From Setophaga petechia (taxonomy: Eukaryota; Chordata; Aves; Passeriformes; Parulidae): 64,000 nt of DNA. Positions within the stretch are counted from its first letter, which is position 1; every line of letters starts with the position of its first letter. The notes below the pieces were generated by a model that did no database searches, was not told the origin of the DNA, and was given only the letters and a program-made list of their open reading frames with translations. The position numbers and the translations under genes are program-made. Positions 1 to 14,035 of the stretch are shown here, in pieces. The stretch is from positions 15,755,572 to 15,819,571 of the forward strand of contig JANCRA010000009.1 in assembly GCA_024362935.1 (NCBI GenBank), read 5' to 3'.

Positions 1-3000
1 AACTAAATATGCTTGCAAACTGCTTGCTCACATTTTAGATTAACAAGCTAGAAGTGAATAGTGATTACTTCATCATTCTGTAATAAGGATTTTTAAAATG
101 TAATAAAGAAGTGAGCTCTACAGTGAGTTTTTATTACATGAAAACATGCAAAATTCAGTATTTTTGGTCATTCTTAGCTTTCTTTTGTTATATAAAACAT
201 GGTCTTACAATGGGTATTTGAGGATTCATTGCTTGACTTCATTCTTAATGCAATAATTAATTCCCTAATTTAATAGGAATCACAAAAGAAACACATCTCC
301 AAGGCTTCAGACATCTCTGGGAAAGGATATGCAAGTTCAAAAGTAGTTTTGCATTTCCAGCTGCAGCTTTCACTGAGATTAGCAGATAGAGTTGCCAGCT
401 GTGAGTTAGAACAAAGATAGAAAATATGCCCTATGTGTTGTCATGAACTGATCAGATACAACCTTCTGAAGGCCAGATGGGTACTGCTTATGTGAACTCC
501 TATTATCAGCTGCACGAGCTTGGGATGTGAATTCATGAAATAAATGACATTTGATTCAATTTATTTTAAAAATCACATGTTGACATTTTTACTTTCATTT
601 TAAGATATATACTTTCCATCATATTCTAGCATGAAACAAGGAATGTATTTTCCAAGAACACTGTGGAATACAGTGTTCTCTCCAAAATACATTAATATAT
701 GCTTTAGTAGATAAAAATGGATTACATATAATTAGTGCAATTCTCATGCTGAAACTAGACAGCCAAGGCCACTCTGAGCACTTCAGCTTGGTAAAACTTC
801 ACATCAACTTCATCTATTTAAAGTTTTACTGGATTATGACCATATATATTTTATATATTACACTTACCAGAGATTATGAACAAGTAGTGTTAAAAAAGAC
901 ATTTCTATTCCTAATTTATTTTATGATTTCCATGTGTATTATGGAGCCATTTACATTATATTTGCTCACTCTGAAATAATTTAACATTTATATTGCTAAC
1001 ACCTTACTAAGCAGAGACTGCTAATACTAATCTAGATTTTATATTAGATAGATGGTTTTCTTAAAGTTTCAAACTTTAGTGTTCAGATTTTTCTGTTCTT
1101 TCCCCCAGTCATAATAAATGAATGGTTTCAATAGGTTCAGAAATTATAATTTGTTTTTCATTATTTTCTTTTCTGTACATTTTCTACCATCAACAAATGT
1201 GGTAGGAGTTTATGCTAAAACCTTCTTATCTCAGTAAGTGCACTAATGTGGCTCCCTCTTCACTATTCATTCGTTTTTGTAAAATCTGAAAATTCTTTGT
1301 CTGAGATCTGTTACTCTGTCAGCACAGACAAATTAGTCATCATGGTCAAAAGGATTAAAAAGGGATAAATGACAGCAATATAGATACACTGTGCTCACCT
1401 AGAAAAGCAAACTGAAAAAAGCCACAATTCTGTTCTTAACATGTATCTTAAAAAGTTTACAATAACACTTTAATTTACAATTCTGAAATTATTTTTAGCA
1501 GACAAAAATGACAACTGTCACACCTATGGGCCACTGGCAATATTCACCATGCTTAAATACATAATATTGAAAGTAATGGAAGGCAAATTCCCCCTTCTCA
1601 GAAACGTAGCCTTCCACAGCAAGGGAGGAAAAAGCAGTTTCCCCCAAAGAACACACTACTGGCAGGAAGGAAAATTCTTGTACAGATCCAGAGATTAGAG
1701 TGATGCAGGCATTAAAGAAATGATCCATGTCCTCAATAATAACCACCAAGTGCTCTGATAGGTGTTCAGTGAACAAAGCCAACCCAGTTCACTCAGAACT
1801 TAGAGTGATGCAGAGTGACAGGAGATGCTTGGCTGTGAGCAACAAAGCCTTTTGAAACTGCAGCAGTGTCTGTGAGAGACAAACAGCACAAGTGTGGGAC
1901 ACAAGCTCATCCAATTCTGGAAGAGAAAACCTTATGGCTGCATCCCGCTTGTGCTACATCACAAGCCTGCACAAAGTAACAGCAGGAAAGGACTAGGAAA
2001 GAACAAGGCTTTTCCACTTTGGTAGTTTTCCTCTGTTGCACAAACTACAGCATTCCTACATATAAAAAACCACTTCAGTATGGAAATTTTTATCTGTATT
2101 TTGATCCAGAAGAATGTGTCACAATCCATCTCACACAGCTCTAATTATGGAAACCTGTGTGAAATCAATCTAACAAACCATGTTCTGTGTAAAGAAAAAC
2201 CACATACTATAATTACTACATGTAGTTAAAGGAAAGGTTCAACCATTTGCTGGGAAATTAACACACAGAAAAGGCGGATTCAAAGCAAGTTCTCTAAAGC
2301 CTCCAGAAATACTACCAAGACATATGCATTAAAATCCAAATTTTGTTTGGCTTTGTATTTCTACTGCAAACTCTGTTACTGAACCATATCCTGGTCTTGC
2401 ATACTCCACAGAAATATTTATTTTTATATCAAGGATATTTTATCTTTTTACACAGAAAATATTTGCATTTCAGAAGTGTAAATACAATTATAATGAGGGA
2501 AAGACAAGAAGACAATACATTTCTGAATTAAAAGGGGCTAAACCCACACCAGTTAACAGCAGAATGTCATCTAGTGATTCTTTTGTGTAGATTCAATCCC
2601 TGATGTAGAGGATTACTCATTATAGTGCATGAAGCAATGCATTAAACCTTTGCAAAGCCTTTACAGTGTCATATTTGCTTTTTAAGTTTCCATTGGATAT
2701 TTTCAACAGACCTCCTTTATGACTTGCTGGTCAGTCTCAATGCCTCTAACAATACAAAAGTAGTAACAACCAAAACAGAGGGATGCCCATTATTTGAGAT
2801 TAAAGAGGAGAATAATTGAAAGAGAAAGTCTGACCCAATCACCTGTACTTTACACACATAAAGCAGGAAGTAGGGAATAGACCTGAGTTGATTAGTCAGA
2901 TAATAATTTAAATGGAAATTCAGTATTTTATAGCCAGAATTGTACTTCAAAAACACAACTCAAATTCTTAACTTTTTGAACAATTTCTAGTCCAAAAAAG

Positions 3001-6000
3001 AACAGTCTTACTGGTATACTTTCATCAGGATATCCAAACAGGAAACAGAGCAGATATGTTTTTCCCCTCATTTTGAAAAGCTGTGAGTAGTAAATTAGAT
3101 TCTATTATTTAACCATGACTAGGTTGCAGTCAGAACGTGAAAATTATAAACACTGTAATTATCTCAACAAGCAATCTTAGAGCCTGTTGAACTGTACTGA
3201 ACTGTATTGCAACTTGCTGTTTTGAGAAGGCATGAAACCAGGATCTCAAACAGGCCCAGGCCCTGCAGTGCCAAGCAGGCATCACCTGGGCTGCATCCTC
3301 AGTACTGGGAACACACCTGGGAAAGGACCACACTGGTGTTGTAAGAACCAAAGAGTAATGGTGCAGCCAGCACACAGCCAGTACTCATGGTGAGGGAAGA
3401 ATTCTTCACTCAAAGAAGGCACCCAGAAAAGGACACCCAGACATTATCCCAACCTGCTCTGCTGAGTTTGCCATCAGAAGGCACCACAGAACAGATTGTT
3501 CAGAGATGAGCAACTGAGCAATTATCTCGTAGATCCTGATGGCTTCAGTGGTAGCACATGTAACTGGTTGGTGCTGCAAAAGCCTTTGGATGACCACTGA
3601 AGGGTACAGAGAAATTTGGAGGTGCCTTCTTAAATTCCGATTCCATTACCTCTTGGATCAGCTGTGATAGAGAAAGGGGTCTGCATTGTCCAGTTATACA
3701 CCTGTTTAGAGCATCCTGCTCACTCCATGCATATGTACTTCCTTCCAGGGTAGTCAGGGCAAAGCAGGTAAATCAAACCTTTTGGCCTAAACTAAAGCTG
3801 CAATGCGTCTAAGCCTCCTGGACCCAGAATTTGTGGAATACTCCTGGAGACCAAATGAATTGTTGTAGGTCCCTTGGGCTTTTAAATGTTTTCAGAGTTA
3901 GGTAGCTCTCAAGCAGGGCAGTTGGTGATGGAATTTGGGAGTCAGAATCCTGGGTCTATTTGAATATTTACACCTTACATACCTCTAGATGCTTGACAGG
4001 GCTAATGTTACCTATACTGAGATACCCCTAAAGCATTTGCTACTAGTCTAGTTCTTTAAGTTTGTAGCTTGAACTGGGCTACTTGAAACAAACTTAATGA
4101 AATGAAATTTCACTGTGCAAAGAAATCTAAGTTAGACTTTAGGAAGTAGGCATAAAATAAGGACCCTGCTTATTGTCATTGTAAGAGCTTCAAAGAAGAT
4201 AAAAAGATAAAGATATTTCAAACACTCATTACTTGAGGTTACAGTAGACTTTTTTTAAGAGAGCAGACACACTATACTGAATACTTCTCTTCTACAGAAG
4301 TTACTAGTAAGTGAATCAATTCATTGGAAGAGCCTTCACACCTACACTTTTGCAGGATTAAGCTGTAACAGATGTGATTAGAAATCTTTCTGTATAAACA
4401 AATTTTCCACTGTAAAAAAATTAACTGAATGGTAGAAAACATTTAAGGATAGTGCAAAAAAGTGGGCAGAAGTTCAACACTTTAAACTGATTGGATGCCC
4501 TGAGAGCTTCAGCTTCCAAATCTTGATTCCTTGGTAAATTCCTTGGTAAAGTGTCTGGCTTACTTAACAGAAATTCTGTTAGGTTTGGGAGTGGCACTTC
4601 CTTTCAATGTCATTTCAATTCATAAGCTAAATTTTCTTCTATGGAAAACTTGTGGTGCTTTTTGGTTTGTTTAGGCTTGGTTTTATTTTTTAATTTCCTT
4701 TTTTTTTTAGAGGCATATACTGGATAGCAGATAGAAATGAGGGAAATACTTCTGACCATTTCTGTCTACTAACCATAATACATATGTAGTGTTAACAAGC
4801 TACATAATGAAGTGTTTCCCTACATATAGGCACAGAAATGAGAGGTACATGCAATGAAAGTTGATGAGAGTAAGCTGGGAAAGTTTTAGGACATGATTAA
4901 ACTGCAATGTATTTGAATTTCCTCTCCATTAAATAATGCTTCAGAGCTATTTAAACTCATTTTACTGGTAATTCCTCTGTTATTAAAATAAATAAAAATC
5001 ACCCCTCTCTTTTTTTTACAACTTTTTTTAGAAGAGGAGCCCAACATATAAAGTAAATTCAGAACAGTAAGAAAAGGAGTTGTTTGACTCTAAGTTATAC
5101 ATGAACCCTAAAGGGTCAGAACCAACTCAATATCAAGGACAATGAATTAAAAACATTTAGGTTTCCTAAGTTAACTCTCTTTATGATGAGTGAAAGAAAT
5201 GAAATTGTAATAAAACTTTTTAAGACATGAATAGCAATTCTCATCTCTCTTAAACACGTCATGGAATTTGTTTCAGACTTCCTGAAGATAAGTTACTCTA
5301 TTATCAGGTCACATATGGAAAATATCAGACTGACTTACTACATTTTTACAAAAATCTACATTTCAGTTTTGAAATAATGGGAAGGCAATGTCTCTGTAAT
5401 AAAACAGTAATGATATTTATAAGCTAATGATGCTACTATCTGTACTTAAATTAGCTGTCACTGCTTATGAATGTTGTGAAAGGTTTATGCAATATTCCAG
5501 CTGCTTCCTATCACAGTGTTCAAAATGGCAAAGGCGACTATGAGAGCTGCTGTTAGGTAATCTCAAACCAGAACAAATACTGAAATAAAAAGGGGATATA
5601 TGTTGGAACAGAACCAAATAATTAGGAATAATTTCACTTGCTATATACTTTCAGATGCCATTTGCCTCATGCACATAAGCAGCCTTATTGGCATATCACT
5701 TATTGGCATTAATAATACAAAGTTTACTGTACAAAGCAACCAAGTAAAATTAAGGAAAAACTCAATTGATGGAAAAACATTATCTGGAGCCTGACAGCTT
5801 TAAAATCACAAAATTCTGTAAACAGAAAGAAGAAAGTGACACAAATAAATTAAAAATCCACTATATAAACAGTGGAACTAATGTGGAATTGAATGTCATC
5901 CAAAAGTTACTCTCAAGTTAAAAAGCTGTATTTATGTTTAATGAAATAATATAAAAAGTTTCAGCAAAGCTGAGACAATGTGATTTTTTTCTGTTTTACC

Positions 6001-9000
6001 ACTAGTGAAATTATTTTACAGAATATACATGTAGCCAGCAAGCTTCCAGCTCCCCCCTTACAAAACAAGGTAAGTTCTAGCCCTGCAGACTGCAATTTAT
6101 AGCTTTTCAGCTTCTTTGTTCTGGTGTTTAGTCCTTGCATACCCCCAATACCCATTACACTCATAGGAAAGTTTACAAAGTCACAGATCCTAATCTTGGT
6201 CATGTAAATAAGTAGATCTATGTGAAATCTGACTTTTCCTACATCATCTACTTTTAACACCAGGAAGAAGGAAACAACACCAGATTTTGTCCCCTAAATA
6301 GTACTTTTCATCAGTGAAACAACATACCTTGTAGATTTGAAGAGTGACACAGCTCCAGAACACTTATATTTAGTTCCCAGATAAAACAATACTGTAAACC
6401 TACAGAAAGTAACTAATAAAAATTCTACACAAGAAAACTGTAAAGGGAACTTTGTGATCAGCCTTAGTTAAGGCAGTCAAAATGTCATAGGAATTCCTTA
6501 AAGGAACAAAATTTAAAGTAGGTAAGATATGGATGCCTCAAGAAAATGTAATGTTTTCACATTTAATGATCTTCTTTATGTATTTTGGCTCAACAAGCCA
6601 TAGTCTCTACTTTTATTCCACACCTTAATAAAAAACTGTTTCTTTTCTAGTTTTGAGACATTCTTTATAATTTAAATCAATCTGGTTCATGGCAAAGTAG
6701 CACTTTTAGACCTGATTGCCAGTTTATTTCAAATGCACATGATGATACAATCAAACTGCAGATATGTCCACTGCTGACACTTACTCAACAAAACATTTCT
6801 GCTTCATTGAAGCAAAGAATGTGTTTATTTCCTGAAACATGTAAAGGCTAGTTTCCCAAGCTCCACACGGAATGGCATCCCTCCTCCATCCTGTCCCCCC
6901 CAGATTACCATGCTCCTTGATCTATGCCATGAAGAGAAGCAGAAAACCTGTGCAATTCTTTGGCTGGAAAACCTGTGCAACTTTTCATGATGTAAAAAAT
7001 TTGTATTTTTATAAATGTAACAGTGTGGTTACAAGAGGGAAAAAAAGCACAGGTCTGTTCTTTTGGTGGCTGATTGGCTGCAAAATACTCTTGTGCCTAG
7101 GTGTTAATTTTCTAATTTCCTTGACTCTCTCAATTTATTCCAAATTAACTGTTGGTACAGCCAAATTCTACACTAAATTTGCACATACAAGCGGAACATC
7201 ACTGATTTTAGATTGATACAGAAAAGAACATTAATGTGGAAGTTCTAGGAACTATTTTTGTAATACATCTCAAAAAGGTTCCATACCACAGGCTCTTCTT
7301 AGTAGAAAGCCTGTCCAGAAACTAAAGGATTCTTGTGACTCTGGCGCTTCTCTGCATTTTGAGTTGAACAATACAAAAGGAACCACTTGTAAGACTATCT
7401 GACATATATCTCTTGATTCAATTTTAATCTGCCATCTTCTTATGACTGAAAGAAGGTAATTATGATTTCTAATGGTGGGGTTTTTTTGGATTTGCTTATT
7501 TGCTAAGACAGACTAGCTGAAAACATAATGGTTGTTCCAAGAAAGCAATGGTATCTTCAGGAAATCTGCTCGTTACCTGAACCATTCCCACATCTCTCCT
7601 TAACTTGTGCAACAAGTGTTTTGAGGTCAATGAGCTCATTAGATTTAAAAATAACATTTAGAAGGGAATTATTTTAACTCTGTTCTATCACAGGTAGATT
7701 CATAGTCCAGCTTACTGAGTAGTTTCAGCAACAGTTTAACCATAACTGTGGGGAAAGCATGACAGTGGCCTGGGCAGACAGGAGAGTGAACTCTGCAAAT
7801 CTAAACTGGTACTGGGAAAAAAGAATCATTGAACCCTATCAAAGTTACAGTTTCAACACTTTTGGACAGTCTATATTAGCTTCTATTTCAGAATTTACAT
7901 CTATGATAAATTCTAATTCCACTCTAATTCTCAGTTCAAAGAATTTATATTCTGTCATTCAGATGAGAAAAAAAAAAGTCTTCAGGTGAGAAAAATGTCT
8001 TCAATTTACAAAGTGAGCATAAATCACAATTTTAAAAACATGCTTTCATTTCTAATGTTTAGATGCTGACCAAATATATTAAGATTGGTCTGTATAGTTT
8101 ATTTACCTGAGCTAAGTAAATTAAAATATAACTATATAATTGTGTATTTAATTGTCTGACATTTTAAAAACACACATAAGTCATTGTGTCCCCCTTTAAA
8201 GTTTGCAAAAAGGTGATAGCAATTCTCCTGGCCTCTAATACTCTCTTTACTTGTTCATTATAGAATCCTTTCAACTTTGCCTCCAGCAATTCACAAACTC
8301 ATTTTTTCACGAGTAAATATTTAAACCAGATCTGTTTTAAAATGTCTACAGAAAGCAGATAAAAGCAAGTATTTAGATTTATAGCTAACTGGGTAATAAT
8401 CAACTGCTACTAGAAAGAATTTGATCCATGTCTCAGCTTTAACATAAGCCTGTAGTCCAGGTAGGGGGCTGTGAGCCTTTGTGCCCTTATGGCAATGTTC
8501 TTAAGCAAACAAAAGATTGCCACACACCTTGGAGGACAATTAATTCATTGAAACAGGACATTTAAACTTTCCTTTTCATCTGTAACATAAGAGCTAGCTG
8601 CACTAATATTTGACTTTCAGTTTCACAGTGGAAAGAGAGAAGGATAAGAAAGGCAGAGAATTAGAACTTAGTTCTCTGATCACTGAGAGCTTGTCTCACA
8701 CACTTAATGGTCTGTCTCCACTTAGCTTCAAGTAAAGAAGTCTTAACTATCAAAATACATCCATTATTGGAATAGACCACTAACATTTTCAGCTTTACAT
8801 GTAAAATGTTCCACACATTATTTATGTACACTTACAGAATCACAGTTTTTACTCAGATCTAAATTTCCCCCTATTTGATGCTAAAACTCAAAAGTACTTC
8901 AGTTCATTTAGCAACTGTTGTAGGAAAAACTTCCTAGGCTGCTTGAGGAAGGCATATACACTTTCCAAAACTGAGCCAGCTGCTGTTAGTACCTGAAGAA

Positions 9001-11233
9001 TCAACACACAAATTCTGAACAAAAGCCTTCTGAAAACCACAGTAACATATGGCAACAGTACTTCATGTAGGATTTCTGTTATTTAGGATTTTAATGGGCG
9101 GTTACTATGCAAATAACAAACATTTTAATGGTTTTAAACCTTTTATTATTGCTTCTGTAAAAGCTAGAAATACTTGCCAATTCTCACAACTTTGCTGTTA
9201 CCACTTCTGTCATTTAGCCAAAGGTGGTGTGCCAGCCATGAGAGTAGGGAATGAAAATGTCTCTAATCTGGATTTACCACTGCAGCTTGTGCCAGAGAAA
9301 ATGCTCTTTTCCATGGGGTTGCCTGTTGTCCATTTAAAATGAGTAATAGCTTCCTAATGGTTCAATTTAGGATTCAGGCTTAGGCTCAATTACAAAAGCC
9401 AAATCACTATAAGCTAAACAATCTGAGTTATTTCAGAAGACTTGGCAACTGTTCTTTCATCACCTTTTCAAAATAAGAACTTGTGACTTTGAAAAATATG
9501 AAATACACAAGTTGCTAACTACAGTCAAAGCCGAATGATAAGGGAGATAATTTGCTCTTCCCTGTCTTTGATTATGCTAGAGAACAGAATTCGTGTTTGA
9601 AGAGCACACTTTCTTAGAAGGGAACAAACAAGAAAAGAAAAAAAAAACCATAAAATGAATTTATGAATTAGACATCCTCCATTAGAATAACATTGTTCCA
9701 CTTTACATTTCACTTTTCTTTTTTCAGATAAAAAAAGATTAAAAACAGATGAAGGGGATAATACTGAATTTGCCCAGTGGAAGGAATTAAAATACATACA
9801 TATATGAAATGGCCTGTCTATACTCTGTCTAGAAATAACTTCTGCAACTCATTGAATTTGAGTGATTTACATCAGTAAGTCGAGATCAGCATTTCATTCT
9901 TGGCATCAAACCTGACAAGTGTTTGATATGAAGAACATTCTTTCTAAACACTTTAAGATACTGTCTAGACTACAAAAATAGTTGAACATTTTTGAATTTA
10001 CTTTCTAGGCTTATGTTATACATGGGCATGAGTTACTGCTGCAAACATTAGAACTTATTTGGCTTATTCTCTGATTTACAGGCTTTGAGTGCTGCAGTCC
10101 TTAAAAGTTTTCTTAGATGTGGAAAATGTTTGAAAATCTGGTTTTACAACTTTATTACCCAAAAGGCACTAAAACTAGGATGGAAACAACAGAAGAAAGT
10201 TTGGTTTACTTGAAAAAAGACTATTTAAGGAATATATGAAATGCTGAAGAAGAAGAATTATTTAATTGAAGTTAGTGCAACATAAAACTATTGAAAAGTA
10301 TGGGTTTAATGCACAATAGTATACTCTTGGTTCTATTTTAATTTTACACAATTAAAAAAAAAGAAAGAATATTTATAAGAGACTGTGTGTATTTATTAAA
10401 GTAGCATAAAGTATTTCAGGACCCTGACAATTTATTCTTTCTATAAACAAATGTTCCAGTTTGAACTAGGGGAAAAAAACCTCCTAAAACATAACTTCGC
10501 TGTTACAGAAACAAACAAGTAACCTCAAGATTTTCCGCATAATTATTTTGAATCACACGTAGTTTTTATTTTATAAAGTAGACAGCAATAAACACAAAAA
10601 GAATAGCTCACTCTCTTCATTAAATTAAAAACATGATGCAATGTAGACCACCAACAGTCTTGGAAGAAGTGGTAACAAGGTTTCTGCTACAGAATAAAGA
10701 GGTTCTCTCATTTTGAAGAGATTCTAATTCTCTCATTGGCAAAAAACAAATAGACAAACCAATTACTTACTTCCTTTTAACAGTATACAAGAATATAAAG
10801 TTATTATCTATATTGTTCTCTCTCACTGTAGCCATAGTATAAAAGTTATTTTTAAACATATCAACAAACACCTTTTTGGGTGTCGGGAAAGGATACTATT
10901 CTACCTGATCATTGTCAGAGGGTCTAGGAAGATTGCTTTTCTTTTGGCATTAACACAGAAAAGAAAAAATTTATAAGACAAGATCAGAAGTGGAATCAAG
11001 ACTCCCTGACCATGTGGTGTGACAGGAATGTTGATCGGCATTGGACTGGCTGTTTGTGGGAACTTCTCAATGATAGTACTGGACTGCTGAAATGTATGAA
11101 CAAAATAATTTACTAACAAGAAAATGAATTTTAAAAAGAGTTTGTGACTATGAATGTCTTGTTTTTTTGGTTTTTTTGGGTTTTTTTGCCAGGCTTTAAA
11201 GTTAAAAGAGAAAACAGCAAAACCAGCACTTAC
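1..11233 (-). other. TNFRSF19 intron 5 (partial); no recognisable gene
   Basis: This is AT-rich intronic sequence to the left of exon 5. I find no exon for the transmembrane segment, no long open frame with recognisable homology, and no clear repeat family. The stretch 3170-3650 is somewhat richer in GC and could be an old interspersed repeat, but I cannot name it. A T-rich run lies at 11160-11188. A cryptic exon-like segment at 10905-11086 is treated under findings. Confidence 0.7.
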
Positions 11234-11319
11234 AGTGAGGCTCATAGGGAGGAGGAGGATCACCACAAGGAACACATTCCATGTCTTGAAAGCCTCCAAG
11301 TTTAGTTTTCCTATAAAAT
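11234..11319 (-). CDS. TNFRSF19: TNFRSF19 exon 5: end of cysteine-rich ectodomain
   Basis: The acceptor is CTTCTAG (ending at 11320) and the donor is CACT|GTAAGT (GT at 11233-11232). The exon is 86 nt, entering in phase 2 and leaving in phase 1. It encodes FYRKTKLGGFQDMECVPCGD followed by PPPPYEPH, residues 120-147, after completing Gly-119. The proline run and the Tyr-Glu-Pro-His-Cys ending mark the close of the third cysteine-rich domain just before the juxtamembrane stalk. The next exon must start with the two bases that complete Cys-148. I searched the remaining 11.2 kb for it and for the transmembrane segment and found neither, so both should lie beyond the left edge. Confidence 0.93.
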
Positions 11320-14035
11320 CTAGAAGATAGCAGAATGTGAAAAAATAGTTAATAGAAACAAGTTATTATTCCTCACAAAATAATTCAGGTGTTTTAACAA
11401 AATCTTCTATAATTGCAAGTTTTGTCAATCTGCGTCTCAATGCAAACAATCAAGAAACAGAAGAAAATAAAAGTAAACAAAAGTACAGTAGCTATTAATT
11501 AGTAGGACAAGACAGATTGAAAATAAATAGGAGGAAAACATCTAGATCCATCAGTCCAAATGCATGGTCAGTATAACCTTATATTCATAATAAAAAAACA
11601 GTTCTGGAGATTTTGGACAGAAATCAATATCCCATTTTCCACACAGATCAGAACACACATTAATGACATGCATTAAGAACTTACCTTATGCAAGCTTAGT
11701 TACATGTCTAAAAACTAAAAGTGAAGTGATTGATCTATATATTACAAGGTAATTATCACCTCTAAAAATATATAACAGGCTGGATATCAGTGACATTTTA
11801 TTTAAAGACCCTTCAAGAACTTTATTACTGACCTAATGTTTGAATATCATACTGACAACAGTGACTGGCAAAATATCACTGTAGTCAGTATGATCTTCAA
11901 ACATTAGGTCAGTAATTCCTAATCAGGGAACAAGAGTAGCACCAAAGAAAAAGCAGAACTTTATAATGCTGTATTTCAGATTTTTATGTATGACATCCTC
12001 TAAAGAACTTACCTACAGCTCCTAATCAAATAGGTCTGTCTGTCTTTCAACCATTCATTAGCAGTAAGACAGAATCAGCAGCAGTGGCCTGTTCAAGATG
12101 AGTACATGACCATTTTCATGTAGTGGTAGTGGGACATTAAATAAAAGGTGCCAACTCTACTGATGTTATATTCCTAACACTGCAAATGCCATTAAAGTAT
12201 GAAGCTTTTATCAGCTAATGCAAACAGCTTTCCAACTGTTCAAGAAACTCCCACTTTATCAATGTGAACAGAAACAGATCCAAAGGCTGCAAGACTGAAG
12301 GGGTCACTGTGATCATTTACTCTGAACAAAATGTGTTAATATTTGTTTCTAGCTGACATGCTCACTCTAGTATTTTGAAGCTGAACAATAGAGAATGGCA
12401 CGTTGGAAACCCATGCAAAACCCATGCAAAAAAAGAAATAAATAAGACTGCTTAGAGGTAAAATATCAGTTAAACTATTTGGTTAACCTAGCTGTACCGT
12501 CCATTTGTTTGGGCAGCATCTAAACTGAAGGACAGGTATGAGTGGTGGTGTGTTTTAAAGTTCTGTTACTCAAAATATCCAGACCAGGGGCCCCATGATT
12601 ACCCTTGCCATGGCCATGACTCCCTCCCTCCTTCCTCCTGTTTCCTGTTTGCTGCCGGAAATTCAGGTTGTGGAAGCAGCTCTCATTTTAAAACATACTC
12701 AACACACCTATCTAGGAGGCATTCTTGACTGGAATACTGAGAAGCATTCCCATGTCCTCCAGCTTAGCTTTACCTTTAATTCATGTCCTAATGTGGCTTC
12801 TCTTTTAGTCCTTTCTCATCTTCCAAAATTCAGCTTATATTGTTTACAGAAGAATAAAATCTTCTCCTTGCTGACAACCAAGTAAGCCCTGCAATAATTA
12901 TATATTAATATGCTATAAGAGCATAAATCAATGTACCATGTGGCTGCAAGTAGTATCAAAAGTGGTTGTGAGTAACATCTATAATGCCTGGGGCTGCACC
13001 CTCTTGTACAGTGACTTAAGCTAAGATTAGCTACCAAACCTGTACTAAGTGCTTTTAAATGAAGAGGTTTCACCTCTAGCTTGAGAAGGAGTAATGGCAG
13101 AAGCTTCAACAGCGTTCAGGTATTTGATAGTTGGCATTAAAAAAAAAACAAACATATACAAATAAAATAGAACAGCAGAAATATAGATATTAAACAAATG
13201 TATGAACTTTTAAGCATGTCTGAAATATATACTCTGAAAATACAAAGACTGTTACAGCTTCAAATCAGTTCTCATACACTATTATTATCAGTTAAATTAC
13301 TAGTTCAAAAAAGCAACAAACACGTCTTTTTACAAATTCATGGCAGGTGTTTATATTATCAGAACTTGGCAACAATGGAAAGAGTAGCCTTTTAGAGATC
13401 TCAGGATTTAATAGTACAAACAAAATCAGTAAAATTACAATTTTGGGATGACAGGACAACAAATGAAGCACAGCTCTTGATTTATAACAGCAGTTTCAGC
13501 AAACAATTCTTTCAGATTAATTTATGATTTACAGCTAGGATCATGCTTTATGAATTTTGAAGAAAAGAAAGGTGAAAGAAATTTCAGAAAGTAAACCACA
13601 GCCACTGCTTCACTGGTTTTGACCCAAGAATCTATGTGCATGAGAACTATTAGGCATTGACCTAAGGAGGGAAAAAAATGCAAGCAAATAATGTGATAAT
13701 TTTTGAAGAAGGTAGCAGTGTATGTTTTCAAATGTTTAAATCTTTATAACAATGAACTAAATCACCACTAACACTGTTTGAGGTATTTTGCTCAGGTGCT
13801 GTACAGACAATACTCTCACAGACCAAGCAGGTAATTATCAAACCATTTTTGTAGATAATTATTCCTGCAATTCAGAAATTATATGCTCAGATAATACAGT
13901 AAAGCCAAGATTAGAACATAGGACCTTCATACATACACAAAGGGTACCAACATTTATCCAGAAAACATGAACAAGCAATTTTAATGTAAATCAGGTTAGA
14001 ATTGGTTCAAGTCTCATCTTCAGAAATGGTCTTAC
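11320..14035 (-). other. TNFRSF19 intron 4
   Basis: A 2.7-kb AT-rich intron between exons 4 and 5. Its one notable structure is the long hairpin at 11824-11916. No other gene or repeat is recognised. Confidence 0.8.
11824..11916. repeat. 93-bp near-perfect inverted repeat (hairpin)
   Basis: The left arm is 11824-11864 and the right arm is 11876-11916, 41 bp each with two mismatches, separated by an 11-base spacer (ctggcaaaata). Each arm begins ATTACTGACCTAATGTTTGA when read inward from its own end. Transcribed from either strand, as in TNFRSF19 pre-mRNA, it would fold into a single long stem-loop. It may be a small palindromic DNA-transposon remnant or a microRNA-like hairpin; the sequence alone does not decide. 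Confidence 0.9.

Noticed and set aside
1..11233. Search for the TROY transmembrane and cytoplasmic exons
   Set aside because: No minus-strand acceptor followed by the expected Cys-Ala-Ser-Lys-type start or a basic-flanked membrane segment was found, and no long frame fits the large terminal exon. They are presumed outside the window.
10901..11299. 132-codon minus-strand frame beginning within exon 5
   Set aside because: It reads exon 5 in a different frame from the spliced TROY frame and continues into the intron. Its hydrophobic tail resembles a membrane segment, but it is not the TROY transmembrane exon and the phase does not fit.
14000..14020. GGTTCAAGTCTC resembling a tRNA B-box
   Set aside because: No matching A-box or cloverleaf arms at the right distance.
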